From: Flavobacteriales bacterium
Lineage (GTDB): Bacteria; Bacteroidota; Bacteroidia; Flavobacteriales; Weeksellaceae
Assembly: GCA_900770875.1 (NCBI GenBank)
Contig: CAAGLV010000083.1
Coordinates: 1-30,813, forward strand
Direction of reading: 5' to 3'
Length of the DNA: 30,813 nucleotides
Shown: positions 16,732 through 24,929 of the stretch, piece after piece
How the letters are laid out: every line of letters begins with the position of its first letter
Position numbering within the stretch: position 1 is the stretch's first letter
The notes under the pieces: generated by a model
The model's input: the letters and a program-made list of their open reading frames with translations, nothing else
The model's database searches: none
What the model was told of the DNA's origin: nothing
Made by a program: the position numbers and the translations under genes

Positions 16732-16756
16732 TAATTATATATTAAATATATAATTA
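16732..16756. promoter_or_regulatory. Perfect AT-only palindrome between divergent genes
   Basis: TAATTATATAT and ATATATAATTA are separated by TAA. The site lies about 40 bases from the -7 element of DUF3817 and about 27 from that of chaA, just upstream of both -33 positions. It is a candidate shared regulatory site. Confidence 0.4.
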
Positions 16757-16782
16757 GTATAAACTTTATTGATTTTATTTAT

Positions 16783-16790
16783 TAAATTTG
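16783..16790 (+). promoter_or_regulatory. -7 promoter element for chaA
   Basis: TAAATTTG matches TAnnTTTG, 20 bases before the ATG at 16811. Confidence 0.55.
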
Positions 16791-16810
16791 TTCAAATCCT
16801 TTTTAAATAA

Positions 16811-17923
16811 ATGAATACGACCAACTTTTTATCAAAAAAATTTAAGTTAGATTTACCAATTTGGACCGTTTTAAGCCCAATTATCGCCATTTTTTCGTTA
16901 TTATATTTCAAAAACGATCACTATATCTTTTCGATATTTTTAGGATTTGTATTAATATCTGCCGTTTTATCTGCCGTTCATCATACCGAAGTTATTGCAC
17001 ATAAAGTTGGCGAACCTTTTGGTACCATAATTTTAGCATTAGCAATTACAATTATCGAAGTTTCGTTAATCGTTTCTTTAATGATTTCGGAAAACGGAAC
17101 AGGTCCTTCTGTATTGGCACGAGATACCGTTTTTGCTGCTATTATGATTATCTTAACCGGAATTATCGGAATTTGTTTTTGGGTTGGTAGTTTACGTTTC
17201 AGAGAACAAGATTTTATAAAACAAGGCGTTTCTACAGCTTTAATTACCTTAATTGCTATTGCTGTACTAACACTCGTTTTACCCAACTTTACAACTTCCG
17301 AGATTAAAGGAGTTTATTCAGAAAGTCAATTAATATTTGTAGCTATTATATCGTTTATTCTTTATGGTGGATTTATATCTGTACAAACGATAAGACATCG
17401 CGATTATTTTTTACCACAAAAAAGTGATAATGCAACAGTATCCGAATTACACGTTGCGCCACCTAACACATTAACAACTATTACGTCGTTACTATTAATG
17501 ACAATTGCTTTACTTGCCGTTGTTTTATTATCTAAAAAATTATCGCCAGCAATAGAAAATATGGTAACTTATTTGGGTGCACCACAATCGTTAGTTGGTA
17601 TTATTATTGCCACAGTTATTTTATTGCCCGAAGGATTAGCAGCTTATAAAGCAGCCCGAAAAGATCGTTTACAAACCAGCTTAAATTTAGCTTTAGGATC
17701 TGCTTTGGCTTCTATTGGTTTAACTATACCTTCTGTTGCAATTGTTTGTTATTTTTCGGGGATGCAAGTTACTTTAGGAATCGACAACAAGTCAACATTG
17801 TTACTTATTTTATCTTTATTCACCGTTTATTTATCGTTAAATTCGGGACGAACAAATATCCAACAAGCAATTGTCTTATTAACTTTATTTGCAACTTATT
17901 TATTTACGACAATTGTTCCTTAA
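16811..17923 (+). CDS. chaA: ChaA-type Ca2+/Na+:H+ antiporter (CaCA family)
   Basis: A 370-residue inner-membrane protein with about eleven hydrophobic segments, close to ChaA of E. coli (366). Two inverted alpha repeats carry the conserved acidic residues: GEPFGTIILALAITIIEVSL (67-86) and VILLPEGLAAYKAARKDRLQ followed by LALGSALASIGLTIPS. Acidic residues in these repeats bind the cation during exchange. ChaA exports Ca2+, Na+ or K+ in return for protons, mainly at alkaline pH or high salt. It is a single gene with its own promoter element and a shared terminator toward oxyR. The palindrome upstream may control it together with DUF3817. Confidence 0.9.
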   Translation: MNTTNFLSKKFKLDLPIWTVLSPIIAIFSLLYFKNDHYIFSIFLGFVLISAVLSAVHHTEVIAHKVGEPFGTIILALAITIIEVSLIVSLMISENGTGPSVLARDTVFAAIMIILTGIIGICFWVGSLRFREQDFIKQGVSTALITLIAIAVLTLVLPNFTTSEIKGVYSESQLIFVAIISFILYGGFISVQTIRHRDYFLPQKSDNATVSELHVAPPNTLTTITSLLLMTIALLAVVLLSKKLSPAIENMVTYLGAPQSLVGIIIATVILLPEGLAAYKAARKDRLQTSLNLALGSALASIGLTIPSVAIVCYFSGMQVTLGIDNKSTLLLILSLFTVYLSLNSGRTNIQQAIVLLTLFATYLFTTIVP

Positions 17924-17927
17924 AAAA

Positions 17928-17966
17928 ATAAAGGCTAAAGAGAATATCTTTAGCCTTCTTTATTTC
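17928..17966. terminator. Bidirectional terminator between chaA and oxyR
   Basis: AAGGCTAAAG pairs perfectly with CTTTAGCCTT around seven bases, with T-rich sequence on both strands. The genes converge here. Confidence 0.85.
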
Positions 17967-17979
17967 TTTTAATTACAAT

Positions 17980-18930
17980 TTACTTTTTTGGTAACGATAT
18001 AATTGTAGAATTATCCTTTACATCTTTCTCTAAAAAGATTTTTCCTCTTAAGATACTTTGTATTGTATTTACTAATTCTTTTTCGAAAGAATCTCTTAAT
18101 TGCGATTGATGATAAATTAACGACACCTCGCGAGAAGGAACTGGAGCATTAAAATCTTTTACATTTTTACGTAAATTTTCTGGTAAATCTTCAGCAACCA
18201 AAGCAGGTAATAACGTCATTCCGTATCCGTCGTTTGCTAATTTAATTAAAGCATCAAAACTTCCACTTTCTAACTTAATCGGACGATTTTTTAATTTCGA
18301 AGCATCACATAACGCTAATACATTATTTCTAAAGCAATGTCCTTCTTGTAAAATTAATAAGTCAGCCGTATCTAAATCAGCTTCAGAAATATGTTCATCT
18401 GTATATAATCTGTGCGAACTTGGTACATAAGCAACTAAAGGCTCGTAATATAATGGTCTTTCTACGATTTGCTCTTCGTACAATGGCGAAACAACGATAC
18501 CAAAATCTAAAGAACCATCTTTTATTCCTTTTACAATTTTATCGGTTTGTAATTCCTTAATGATCAGGTTTGATTTAGGATTGTTTTTCTGAAACGTTTT
18601 GTAAAACAACGGAACCAAAGAAGGTAAAATGGTAGGAATAACTCCAATCACAAAATCACCTTCTAATAAACCTTTTTCTTCGTTTACTAAATGTTTCATT
18701 CGGTTAGCTTCCATTAAAATGGTCTTAGCTTGCGAAACTATTTTTTCTCCTATTTGTGTAATTTTGATAGGATGAGAAGTTCGATCAAAGATTTCGATAT
18801 TTAACTCCTTTTCCAACTTCTGAATTTGCATACTTAAAGTTGGTTGAGTTACAAATGATTTGTCAGCTGCAATTGTAAAATTTTTGTATTCAGCAACTGC
18901 CAATACATATTGTAATTGTACTAATGTCAT
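17980..18930 (-). CDS. oxyR: LysR-family peroxide sensor OxyR
   Basis: A 316-residue LysR-type regulator. The winged HTH is at 1-60 (MTLVQLQYVLAVAEYKNFTI, then QPTLSMQIQKLE). The effector domain contains GHCFRNNVLALC, which places the two cysteines at 199 and 208, the same positions as the redox disulfide of E. coli OxyR. H2O2 would oxidise the pair and turn on catalase, Dps and alkyl hydroperoxide reductase genes. The length and the Cys spacing make OxyR far more likely than another LysR protein. No target gene is next to it. A possible promoter (TAAATTTG) lies 91 bases upstream, with a near-perfect dyad between that could be an autoregulatory site. Confidence 0.93.
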   Translation of the reverse strand: MTLVQLQYVLAVAEYKNFTIAADKSFVTQPTLSMQIQKLEKELNIEIFDRTSHPIKITQIGEKIVSQAKTILMEANRMKHLVNEEKGLLEGDFVIGVIPTILPSLVPLFYKTFQKNNPKSNLIIKELQTDKIVKGIKDGSLDFGIVVSPLYEEQIVERPLYYEPLVAYVPSSHRLYTDEHISEADLDTADLLILQEGHCFRNNVLALCDASKLKNRPIKLESGSFDALIKLANDGYGMTLLPALVAEDLPENLRKNVKDFNAPVPSREVSLIYHQSQLRDSFEKELVNTIQSILRGKIFLEKDVKDNSTIISLPKK

Positions 18931-18974
18931 AAAATGATTAGATTTATGGCTTATAAAATTTTATGATAAATATA

Positions 18975-19008
18975 CATCATATTATATTTATTTTTTATAA
19001 TTATGATG
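18975..19008. promoter_or_regulatory. Near-perfect dyad upstream of oxyR
   Basis: CATCATA-TTATA and TATAATTATGATG form an inverted repeat with one unpaired base, between the candidate -7 element and the oxyR start. It is a candidate autoregulatory site or leader hairpin. Confidence 0.3.
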
Positions 19009-19020
19009 TTAAATCTATAC

Positions 19021-19028
19021 CAAATTTA
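19021..19028 (-). promoter_or_regulatory. -7 promoter element for oxyR
   Basis: TAAATTTG on the minus strand, 90 bases before the oxyR ATG. No -33 TTG was found at the usual spacing. Confidence 0.4.
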
Positions 19029-19047
19029 CTATAAACCATTATTTTAG

Positions 19048-19437
19048 TTATTGAACGGATGCTTTTAAATCGTCAATAAATTTTGTTAATTTTTTGCTAT
19101 CTTCAGGCGACAATGTTCCATTTATCTGCTGAAATTCTTTCTCTAAGCTAACTGCTTTAGAGGTTAATTCGGTTAATTTTTCTTGATTTTCTCCAGCTGC
19201 TGCTTTTAATTCGATTACATAATCGTTATATTTTTTAGCAAAAGTTGCTGCTTCTTGATTAGCAAAATCAGGAACTACGATTGTTGTTTCTTCTGTGGTT
19301 TCCCGCAAATTTGTTTCGGTTTGTAAAGAATCCTTTTGCTCTGTATTAGTTTCTTCTATAATTTGTTTATTTTCAGACTTGCATGCAAATAATCCTACTA
19401 AACTCAAAGCAACTGTAACGAATAATATTTTTTTCAT
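19048..19437 (-). CDS. Small lipoprotein of unknown function
   Basis: A 129-residue lipoprotein. The signal peptide ends in the lipobox LFAC (C19), followed by KSENKQ and a stretch of about 30 residues rich in Glu and Thr that is probably disordered. The C-terminal half (about 55-129) is predicted to be helical, with heptad-like Leu and charged residues (EKLTELTSKAVSLEKEF), and may form a coiled coil. I do not recognise a named family. It lies 38 bases downstream of the ABC exporter gene on the same strand and may share its transcript, ahead of oxyR. Confidence 0.75.
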   Translation of the reverse strand: MKKILFVTVALSLVGLFACKSENKQIIEETNTEQKDSLQTETNLRETTEETTIVVPDFANQEAATFAKKYNDYVIELKAAAGENQEKLTELTSKAVSLEKEFQQINGTLSPEDSKKLTKFIDDLKASVQ

Positions 19438-19475
19438 TTTAGTTATATATAATTAACCAACTTTTACCAATCAAT

Positions 19476-21242
19476 TTAAGCCATCAAATGTTTAAATTGT
19501 ACTTCGTATAAGTTAGCGTAATATCCTTTTTTTGCTAATAAACTTTCGTGTGTTCCTTTTTCTACAATTTGTCCATTATCCATTACGATAATCTGATCGG
19601 CGTTTTGTATCGTAGCTAAACGATGTGCGATAATTATAGAAGTTCTTCCTTCGGTTAATTTTTCGGTTGCGCGTTGTATTAATTCTTCCGAATTGGTATC
19701 AATTGATGATGTGGCTTCGTCTAACACCAAAATTTCGGGATTATAAATATAGGCTCTTAAAAATGAAATCAGTTGGCGTTGTCCTACCGATAATGTACTT
19801 CCGCGTTCGCTAACTTCGGCATGATAACCACCAGGTAAACTTTCGATAAAATCGTGTATTCCTATAATTTTGGCTGCTTCTTTAACTTCGTCTAAGTTAA
19901 TCGATTTATTTCCTAAAACAATATTATCTAAGATGGTTGTATTAAATAAAAATACATCTTGTAAAACAACTGCGACATGTTTACGAAGATTGACCAAATC
20001 CATATCATAAATATCGACTCCATCGATTGTAATTGAACCTGAATCAATATCGTAAAAACGACTTAATAAATTAATAATAGTCGATTTTCCGGCTCCTGTA
20101 GCACCAACAATAGCAATGGTTTCGCCTGGTTGTGTTGTAAAACTTATTCCTTTTAAAACAGGATTGTTTGGCACATACGAAAATACGACATTGTTAAAAT
20201 CGATTTTACCCGAAACATGTTCTAACTTTTTAGTACCGTTATTTGGTAAAGTTTCGTTGGCGTCTAAAATATTAAATACACGTTCGGCTCCTACTAATCC
20301 GCGCTGAATAGAGTTAAAACGTTCGGCAATTGCACGCATTGGCGCTGTTAACATGGTAATAAATTGTGTAAATGCAATTAAACTACCAACGGTTACATCG
20401 CCCGAAACAGCTGTTCGTAAACCTCCAAACCAAATTAAACTTCCTGTTGCTGTTGCCGAAACAATGTCTACAACCGGAAACAACAACGAAAAATATAAAA
20501 CTGTTTTTAGATAGTTCTTTTTTAAATCGTTATTTATAGTAACAAATTTATTGTATTCGGCTTCCTGACGGTTAAATACCTGTATGATATTCATTCCGGT
20601 TAATCGCTCTTGTACAAACGTATTTAACTTGGCAACCAAAGTTCTTTCGTCTTGATAAACATTTTTTAATGCTTTCTGAAAAAATCGTGTTATAATCATC
20701 ATTAATGGCAAGATAACAACTACAATGGTTGCTAAAACCCAGTTCATATAATACATGGTTGCAACGATGAAAATAATTTTTAATGCATCGCCTAAAAGCA
20801 CTAAAATACCATCGTTAAAAACTTCGGCAATCGTTTCGACATCCGAAACAGATCGTGTAACTAAAACGCCATTTGGTGTTTTATCAAAATAGCCTAATTT
20901 AAATTTAATTAAATGATTGTATAATTTTACACGTAAAACTTTTATTACGCGTTGTGCTACAACATTAGCTAAATAAACCGTAAAAAAAGATAATAAACCT
21001 TCGAAAAACAAGATGACAATTAATTTAATAATCTCGTATTTTAAACCTGGTAAATCTTTATTTAAGATATAATTATCGATAATATCTCCTGTTAAATAAG
21101 GGCGATATACCGCGAAACAAGCACTAAAAACCGCAATAAATACGACGAGTAAAAACAGTCCTCTACTTTTAGAAAGTCCTAAAGCTATTACTCGTTTTAA
21201 ACCTGTAAAATCAAACGATTGTTCTTTTTTATCTGAACTCAT
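19476..21242 (-). CDS. ABC exporter, fused permease and ATPase (MsbA-like)
   Basis: A 588-residue half-transporter. The N-terminal six-helix exporter domain covers about 20-320, with the coupling stretch GYFDKTPNGVLVTRSVSDVE. The nucleotide-binding domain has Walker A GATGAGKST (380-388), the Q-loop in VVLQDVFLF, signature LSVGQRQ (484-490), Walker B EILVLDEA with catalytic E509, and the H-loop in IIIAHRL. It would work as a homodimer exporting lipid, drug or peptide; the sequence does not say which. The start at ATG 21242 (MSSDKKEQ) is preferred to ATG 21272 because the extra ten residues lie within truA. The gene overlaps the truA stop codon by 14 bases, indicating coupled translation. Confidence 0.9.
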   Translation of the reverse strand: MSSDKKEQSFDFTGLKRVIALGLSKSRGLFLLVVFIAVFSACFAVYRPYLTGDIIDNYILNKDLPGLKYEIIKLIVILFFEGLLSFFTVYLANVVAQRVIKVLRVKLYNHLIKFKLGYFDKTPNGVLVTRSVSDVETIAEVFNDGILVLLGDALKIIFIVATMYYMNWVLATIVVVILPLMMIITRFFQKALKNVYQDERTLVAKLNTFVQERLTGMNIIQVFNRQEAEYNKFVTINNDLKKNYLKTVLYFSLLFPVVDIVSATATGSLIWFGGLRTAVSGDVTVGSLIAFTQFITMLTAPMRAIAERFNSIQRGLVGAERVFNILDANETLPNNGTKKLEHVSGKIDFNNVVFSYVPNNPVLKGISFTTQPGETIAIVGATGAGKSTIINLLSRFYDIDSGSITIDGVDIYDMDLVNLRKHVAVVLQDVFLFNTTILDNIVLGNKSINLDEVKEAAKIIGIHDFIESLPGGYHAEVSERGSTLSVGQRQLISFLRAYIYNPEILVLDEATSSIDTNSEELIQRATEKLTEGRTSIIIAHRLATIQNADQIIVMDNGQIVEKGTHESLLAKKGYYANLYEVQFKHLMA

Positions 21243-21984
21243 TAATAAATAATTCTTTTGGATATTGCACATCTACAAGGTATAAACCTTGTGCTGGTGC
21301 TGATGCTCCGGCCGAGCTTCTGTTTTGATTTGCGATAATCAAAGCCAAATCATCTTTTGTGATTTTTCCTATTCCTACCTCAACAAGAGTGCCAACAATA
21401 GCACGAACCATATTTCGTAAAAATCGGTCGGCTGTAATCTGAAACACATATTGTCCACTTTCGTTTACAAACCAAAATGCTTCTCGCACATCGCAAATAT
21501 TTGTTTTTACATCGGTATGTAATTTGGCAAAGCTTCCAAAATCACCTTTCATCACTAATAATTGCGCAGCATCGTTCATTTTATCTAAATCTAAATTACG
21601 ATTAAAAACCCAAGCACCTTCAAAGGTAAAGGGATTTTTTTGAGGAGAAATAAAATAATTATACGAGCGCGAAGTTGCATCGAAACGAGCATGTGCTTCG
21701 GGATCCATACTATGGATTTTATAAATTGCGATATCTTTTGGAAGAAACGAATTTAAATGTTTTACCAAATCCTTTTTTAACTCGCCATCGTAATCAAAAT
21801 GAGCATACATTTTTTTGGCATGTACGCCTGTATCTGTACGACCTGCTCCTACAATTGAAATTTTTTGTCCTAAAATTTTAGATAAACGTGTTTCGATTGC
21901 TTCTTGAACCGAAATTTGATTAGGCTGAATTTGCCAACCAAAATAATTTTTTCCGTTATATGCTAATTCTAAAAAGTAACGCAA
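21229..21984 (-). CDS. truA: tRNA pseudouridine(38-40) synthase TruA
   Basis: TruA makes pseudouridine at positions 38-40 of the tRNA anticodon stem-loop. It is 251 residues when started at TTG 21984, giving MRYFLELAYNGKNYFGWQIQ, which is where the family normally begins. The catalytic Asp is D51 in GAGRTDTGVHAKK. RFDATSRSYNYFI and FLRNMVRAIVGTLVEVG are the other conserved blocks. A longer form from ATG 22050 would add 22 residues that match nothing and would run through the divergent phosphoesterase start, so TTG is favoured. It is the first gene of a truA-ABC exporter pair with a 14-base overlap. Confidence 0.9.
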   Translation of the reverse strand: MRYFLELAYNGKNYFGWQIQPNQISVQEAIETRLSKILGQKISIVGAGRTDTGVHAKKMYAHFDYDGELKKDLVKHLNSFLPKDIAIYKIHSMDPEAHARFDATSRSYNYFISPQKNPFTFEGAWVFNRNLDLDKMNDAAQLLVMKGDFGSFAKLHTDVKTNICDVREAFWFVNESGQYVFQITADRFLRNMVRAIVGTLVEVGIGKITKDDLALIIANQNRSSAGASAPAQGLYLVDVQYPKELFINEFR

Positions 21985-21990
21985 TTGTTG

Positions 21991-21998
21991 TAAATTTG
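21991..21998 (+). promoter_or_regulatory. -7 promoter element for the phosphoesterase gene
   Basis: TAAATTTG matches TAnnTTTG, 22 bases before the TTG start at 22020. The matching -33 position falls inside truA. Confidence 0.5.
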
Positions 21999-22004
21999 AA
22001 TGAA

Positions 22005-22012
22005 CAAAAATA
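22005..22012 (-). promoter_or_regulatory. -7 promoter element for truA
   Basis: TATTTTTG on the minus strand matches TAnnTTTG, 21 bases before the TTG start at 21984. The matching -33 position falls inside the phosphoesterase gene. Confidence 0.5.
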
Positions 22013-22019
22013 CAACCTT

Positions 22020-22511
22020 TTGAAGAAAATTCTTTTACTTTCGGACACACATTCTTATATCGACGACAGAATTATTTCTTACGCGAAAGAAGTTGATGAA
22101 ATTTGGCATGCTGGTGATATTGGTAACATAAGCGTTATTAACCAGTTAGCGAATATAAAACCCGTAAGAGCAGTTTATGGCAATATTGATGATCAGGAAA
22201 TTAGAAGCATTTATCCGCTTAATAATCGATTTACGTTAGAAGGTGTTGATGTTTGGATAACGCATATTGGTGGTTATCCGGGCAAATACAATCCTAAAAT
22301 TAAAAAAGAAATCACAGAAAATCCTCCAAAAGTATTCATTTGTGGACATTCGCATATTTTAAAAGTTATACCCGATAAAAATTTAGGTTTAATACATTTA
22401 AATCCTGGTGCAGTTGGCAAACACGGTTTTCAGCAAGTACGAACGATGCTTCGGTTTGAGCTGAATGAAGGAAAAATAGAGAATTTAGAAGTTATCGAAT
22501 TTAAAAAATAA
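22020..22511 (+). CDS. YfcE/MJ0936-family metallophosphoesterase
   Basis: A 163-residue cytoplasmic phosphodiesterase of the calcineurin-like YfcE family. All metal ligands are visible: D9 and H11 (LLSDTH), D33 (HAGDIG), N55 (VYGNIDD), H82 (THIGG), and H110 and H112 (CGHSH). Family members cleave phosphodiesters with Mn or similar metals; the natural substrate is unknown. The start at TTG 22020 gives MKKILLLSDTH, the family's standard N-terminus. An in-frame ATG at 21960 would add 20 residues lying inside truA and before the promoter element. It is followed by a bidirectional terminator. Confidence 0.88.
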   Translation: MKKILLLSDTHSYIDDRIISYAKEVDEIWHAGDIGNISVINQLANIKPVRAVYGNIDDQEIRSIYPLNNRFTLEGVDVWITHIGGYPGKYNPKIKKEITENPPKVFICGHSHILKVIPDKNLGLIHLNPGAVGKHGFQQVRTMLRFELNEGKIENLEVIEFKK

Positions 22512-22545
22512 AAAAGAGTCATTTAAAGAAATGACTCTTTTATTT
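22511..22545. terminator. Bidirectional terminator
   Basis: AAAGAGTCATTT pairs with AAATGACTCTTT around AAAG, with T runs on both strands. It is shared by the convergent phosphoesterase and alpha/beta hydrolase genes. Confidence 0.88.
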
Positions 22546-23588
22546 TATTTGGCTAATTTATATTGAATTAAGATCGATTTAAATTTTGGATTTTTAATAT
22601 AATCTTCAAAATCGTGCGATCGCTGACCTGTAAAATCGGTATGTTCCATAAAAGGAAATTCGTTTTTAAGTTCAGAAAAAGTTTTCGAGTTGTAACCAAA
22701 ATCGGTTGGTGTTAAAATTTTAGATAATAAACCTGTTTTTCCTTTCCCTAAAATAAAATCGGTTCCGTTTACAGTACTGTGTATTACTTTTAATTGGTTA
22801 CTATAAGTTTTAAAATTTCCTTTTTCGTCTTTAAAATCTACAACACCAACAGCAGGCGCAAGCATGATACTGTAAATACGATTGTTATTTTCTTTTAACT
22901 CTTCTACTTCGTTAATGTTTAAATGATGGTATTTTTCTGCAATTTTTTTCTCGGTACTTTTTAACGCCGGATTAGCCAACGCACTTAAAACAACCGATGC
23001 ACCTCTACTGTGCGAAATAATATAAACATCTTTATTTTTAATTGTATTAAGTAATCTTCTTAAACCATATTCACCAGCTAACTGGCTGTTAGTTGTTGCG
23101 CTTACCCAAACTTTTGCTGCTCCAAAAATATTACTCGTTTTTAATCCATCCCAATAAAAATTAATTACTTCGTCTTTCTTGGTATTGATATCCATTAAGG
23201 CTTTTGCTTTATTGTAATTGGATAAACTTTCGAGGTAAGAATTATTGATGCCGTGTACAAAAATGATGATTCGATTTTTATTTTTAATGCGGAAAGCAAA
23301 ATCGGTTAAATGCTCGTGTTCGGCTCCAGTTAAAATATTTTCGATCTTATTTTCTTTTGCCAACTTCATCAACGAATAATCTTTTCTTGTGGCATTTTTT
23401 GGTGGATTACCAAAATATTCTTTCCACTTACGAGGAAAAAAATTCCCGTTTTGATCTACATAAGCACTTGTAATATTAGGATTGATAAAGTTATTTGGAT
23501 TTTGCGATTCGGGCACATTGTGCATTACCGAACAAGAAACCAACAAACCAATTAATAGTGTAAATAAAAATCCGCTTTTAACCGACAT
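22545..23588 (-). CDS. Lipoprotein alpha/beta hydrolase
   Basis: A 347-residue lipoprotein (lipobox LVSC, C19) with an alpha/beta hydrolase fold. RIIIFVHGINNS (106-117) carries the oxyanion-side His-Gly. The nucleophile elbow is S192-H-S194-R-G196, with Ser in place of the usual first Gly. H325 in GQRSHDFEDY is the likely catalytic His. It resembles DUF900-type hydrolases, whose substrates are unknown; esterase or lipase activity in the envelope is inferred. It is a single gene between two terminators. Confidence 0.75.
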   Translation of the reverse strand: MSVKSGFLFTLLIGLLVSCSVMHNVPESQNPNNFINPNITSAYVDQNGNFFPRKWKEYFGNPPKNATRKDYSLMKLAKENKIENILTGAEHEHLTDFAFRIKNKNRIIIFVHGINNSYLESLSNYNKAKALMDINTKKDEVINFYWDGLKTSNIFGAAKVWVSATTNSQLAGEYGLRRLLNTIKNKDVYIISHSRGASVVLSALANPALKSTEKKIAEKYHHLNINEVEELKENNNRIYSIMLAPAVGVVDFKDEKGNFKTYSNQLKVIHSTVNGTDFILGKGKTGLLSKILTPTDFGYNSKTFSELKNEFPFMEHTDFTGQRSHDFEDYIKNPKFKSILIQYKLAK

Positions 23589-23614
23589 ACAATTTAAATT
23601 CTTTGGGCTACGAA

Positions 23615-23651
23615 AATAAAAAAACGTTTGAAATAAAATCTCAAACGTTTA
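23615..23651 (-). terminator. Terminator of mnmA
   Basis: On the minus strand AAACGTTTGA pairs perfectly with TCAAACGTTT around nine bases, followed by seven T. Confidence 0.85.
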
Positions 23652-23676
23652 ATTTATTTATAGTTAAATTTTTATC

Positions 23677-24870
23677 TTAATTGTTGATAACTCCAGAAAA
23701 TACTAATTCGTCGCCTACATAAGCCGCGCAAAATTGTCCTTCTGTAATTGCTGATTGAGGATTTAAAAACTCGACATACATTCCGTCTTTTGCTTTATGT
23801 AAAGTTGCAACTTGTAACGGTTGACGGTAACGAATACGCGCCATAACTTCCATCGTTTGTCCTTCTTGTAAAGCTAAATCTTCGCGCACCCAATGAATTT
23901 CGTCTTCTTTAATAAAAAGAGCTTTTTTTAACAATCCTGGATGATTTGCTCCTTGTCCTGTGTAAATTATATTTGTATTTACATCGGTATCAATTACAAA
24001 TAACGGTTCTACTTTTCCTCCAACACCAAGACCTTTACGTTGTCCTCTTGTAAAATAATGTGCACCATCGTGTTTACCTACAACTTTTCCGTCTTCTTTT
24101 TGGTACGAAAATCCTTTAGCTTCAAAATCTAATGCCTCGTATTTTGTATTAAACGTCGGAATTTCTCTTTTATAACCGGACCAATCTTTTTCGATTTCGA
24201 TAATTTCTCCGGCTTTTGGTTTTAATTGTTGTTGTAAAAATTCGGGTAAACTTACTTTTCCAATAAAGCATAATCCTTGCGAATCTTTTTTATCAGCTGT
24301 AACTAAACCTTGTTCTTTTGCGATGCGACGTACTTCTGGTTTTTCTAATTCGCCAATCGGAAATAAAGCTTTCGACAATTGTTCTTGCGATAATTGACAT
24401 AAGAAATACGATTGATCTTTATTGTTATCTACACCTTTTAATAATTGGAAAATTTCTTTTCCTTCTTCGTTAATAAAAGATGTTTTACGTGCATAATGTC
24501 CTGTTGCTACATAATCTGCACCTAATCCCATTGCTGTTTTTAAAAATAAATCGAATTTAATTTCGCGATTACATAAAACATCTGGATTTGGCGTGCGTCC
24601 TTGCTCGTATTCGTTAAACATATAATCTACAATACGTTCTTTGTACGAATCGGACATGTCGATTACCTGAAAAGGAATTCCTAATTTTTCGGCAATTAAT
24701 AAAGCATCAGCACTATCTTCTATCCATGGACATTCGTCTTCTAATGTTACAGAAGCATCGTTCCAGTTACGCATAAATAATCCAATTACATCATATCCTT
24801 GTTCTTTTAACAAATATGCTGTAACGCTTGAATCAACTCCACCAGAAAGTCCAACAACAACTCTTTTCAT
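23677..24870 (-). CDS. mnmA: tRNA-uridine 2-sulfurtransferase MnmA
   Basis: A 397-residue enzyme that puts sulfur on C2 of the wobble uridine of tRNA-Lys, -Glu and -Gln. The PP-loop is SGGVDSS (9-15). Catalytic C100 lies in NPDVLCNREIKF and the persulfide-forming C201 in DSQGLCFIGK, matching the Cys pair of E. coli MnmA. TGHYAR and NKDQSYFLCQL are further family blocks, and the C-terminal beta-barrel ends GDELVFSGVI. It is about 30 residues longer than the E. coli protein because of loops in the central domain. It is a single gene with a promoter element 20 bases upstream. Confidence 0.96.
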   Translation of the reverse strand: MKRVVVGLSGGVDSSVTAYLLKEQGYDVIGLFMRNWNDASVTLEDECPWIEDSADALLIAEKLGIPFQVIDMSDSYKERIVDYMFNEYEQGRTPNPDVLCNREIKFDLFLKTAMGLGADYVATGHYARKTSFINEEGKEIFQLLKGVDNNKDQSYFLCQLSQEQLSKALFPIGELEKPEVRRIAKEQGLVTADKKDSQGLCFIGKVSLPEFLQQQLKPKAGEIIEIEKDWSGYKREIPTFNTKYEALDFEAKGFSYQKEDGKVVGKHDGAHYFTRGQRKGLGVGGKVEPLFVIDTDVNTNIIYTGQGANHPGLLKKALFIKEDEIHWVREDLALQEGQTMEVMARIRYRQPLQVATLHKAKDGMYVEFLNPQSAITEGQFCAAYVGDELVFSGVINN

Positions 24871-24889
24871 TCTCTTAATTTTCAGCTTA

Positions 24890-24897
24890 CAAAATTA
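24890..24897 (-). promoter_or_regulatory. -7 promoter element for mnmA
   Basis: TAATTTTG on the minus strand matches TAnnTTTG, 19 bases before the mnmA ATG. No -33 TTG was found. Confidence 0.45.
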
Positions 24898-24929
24898 CAA
24901 AATAAAATGATAAGCTATCTTATCTTAAA

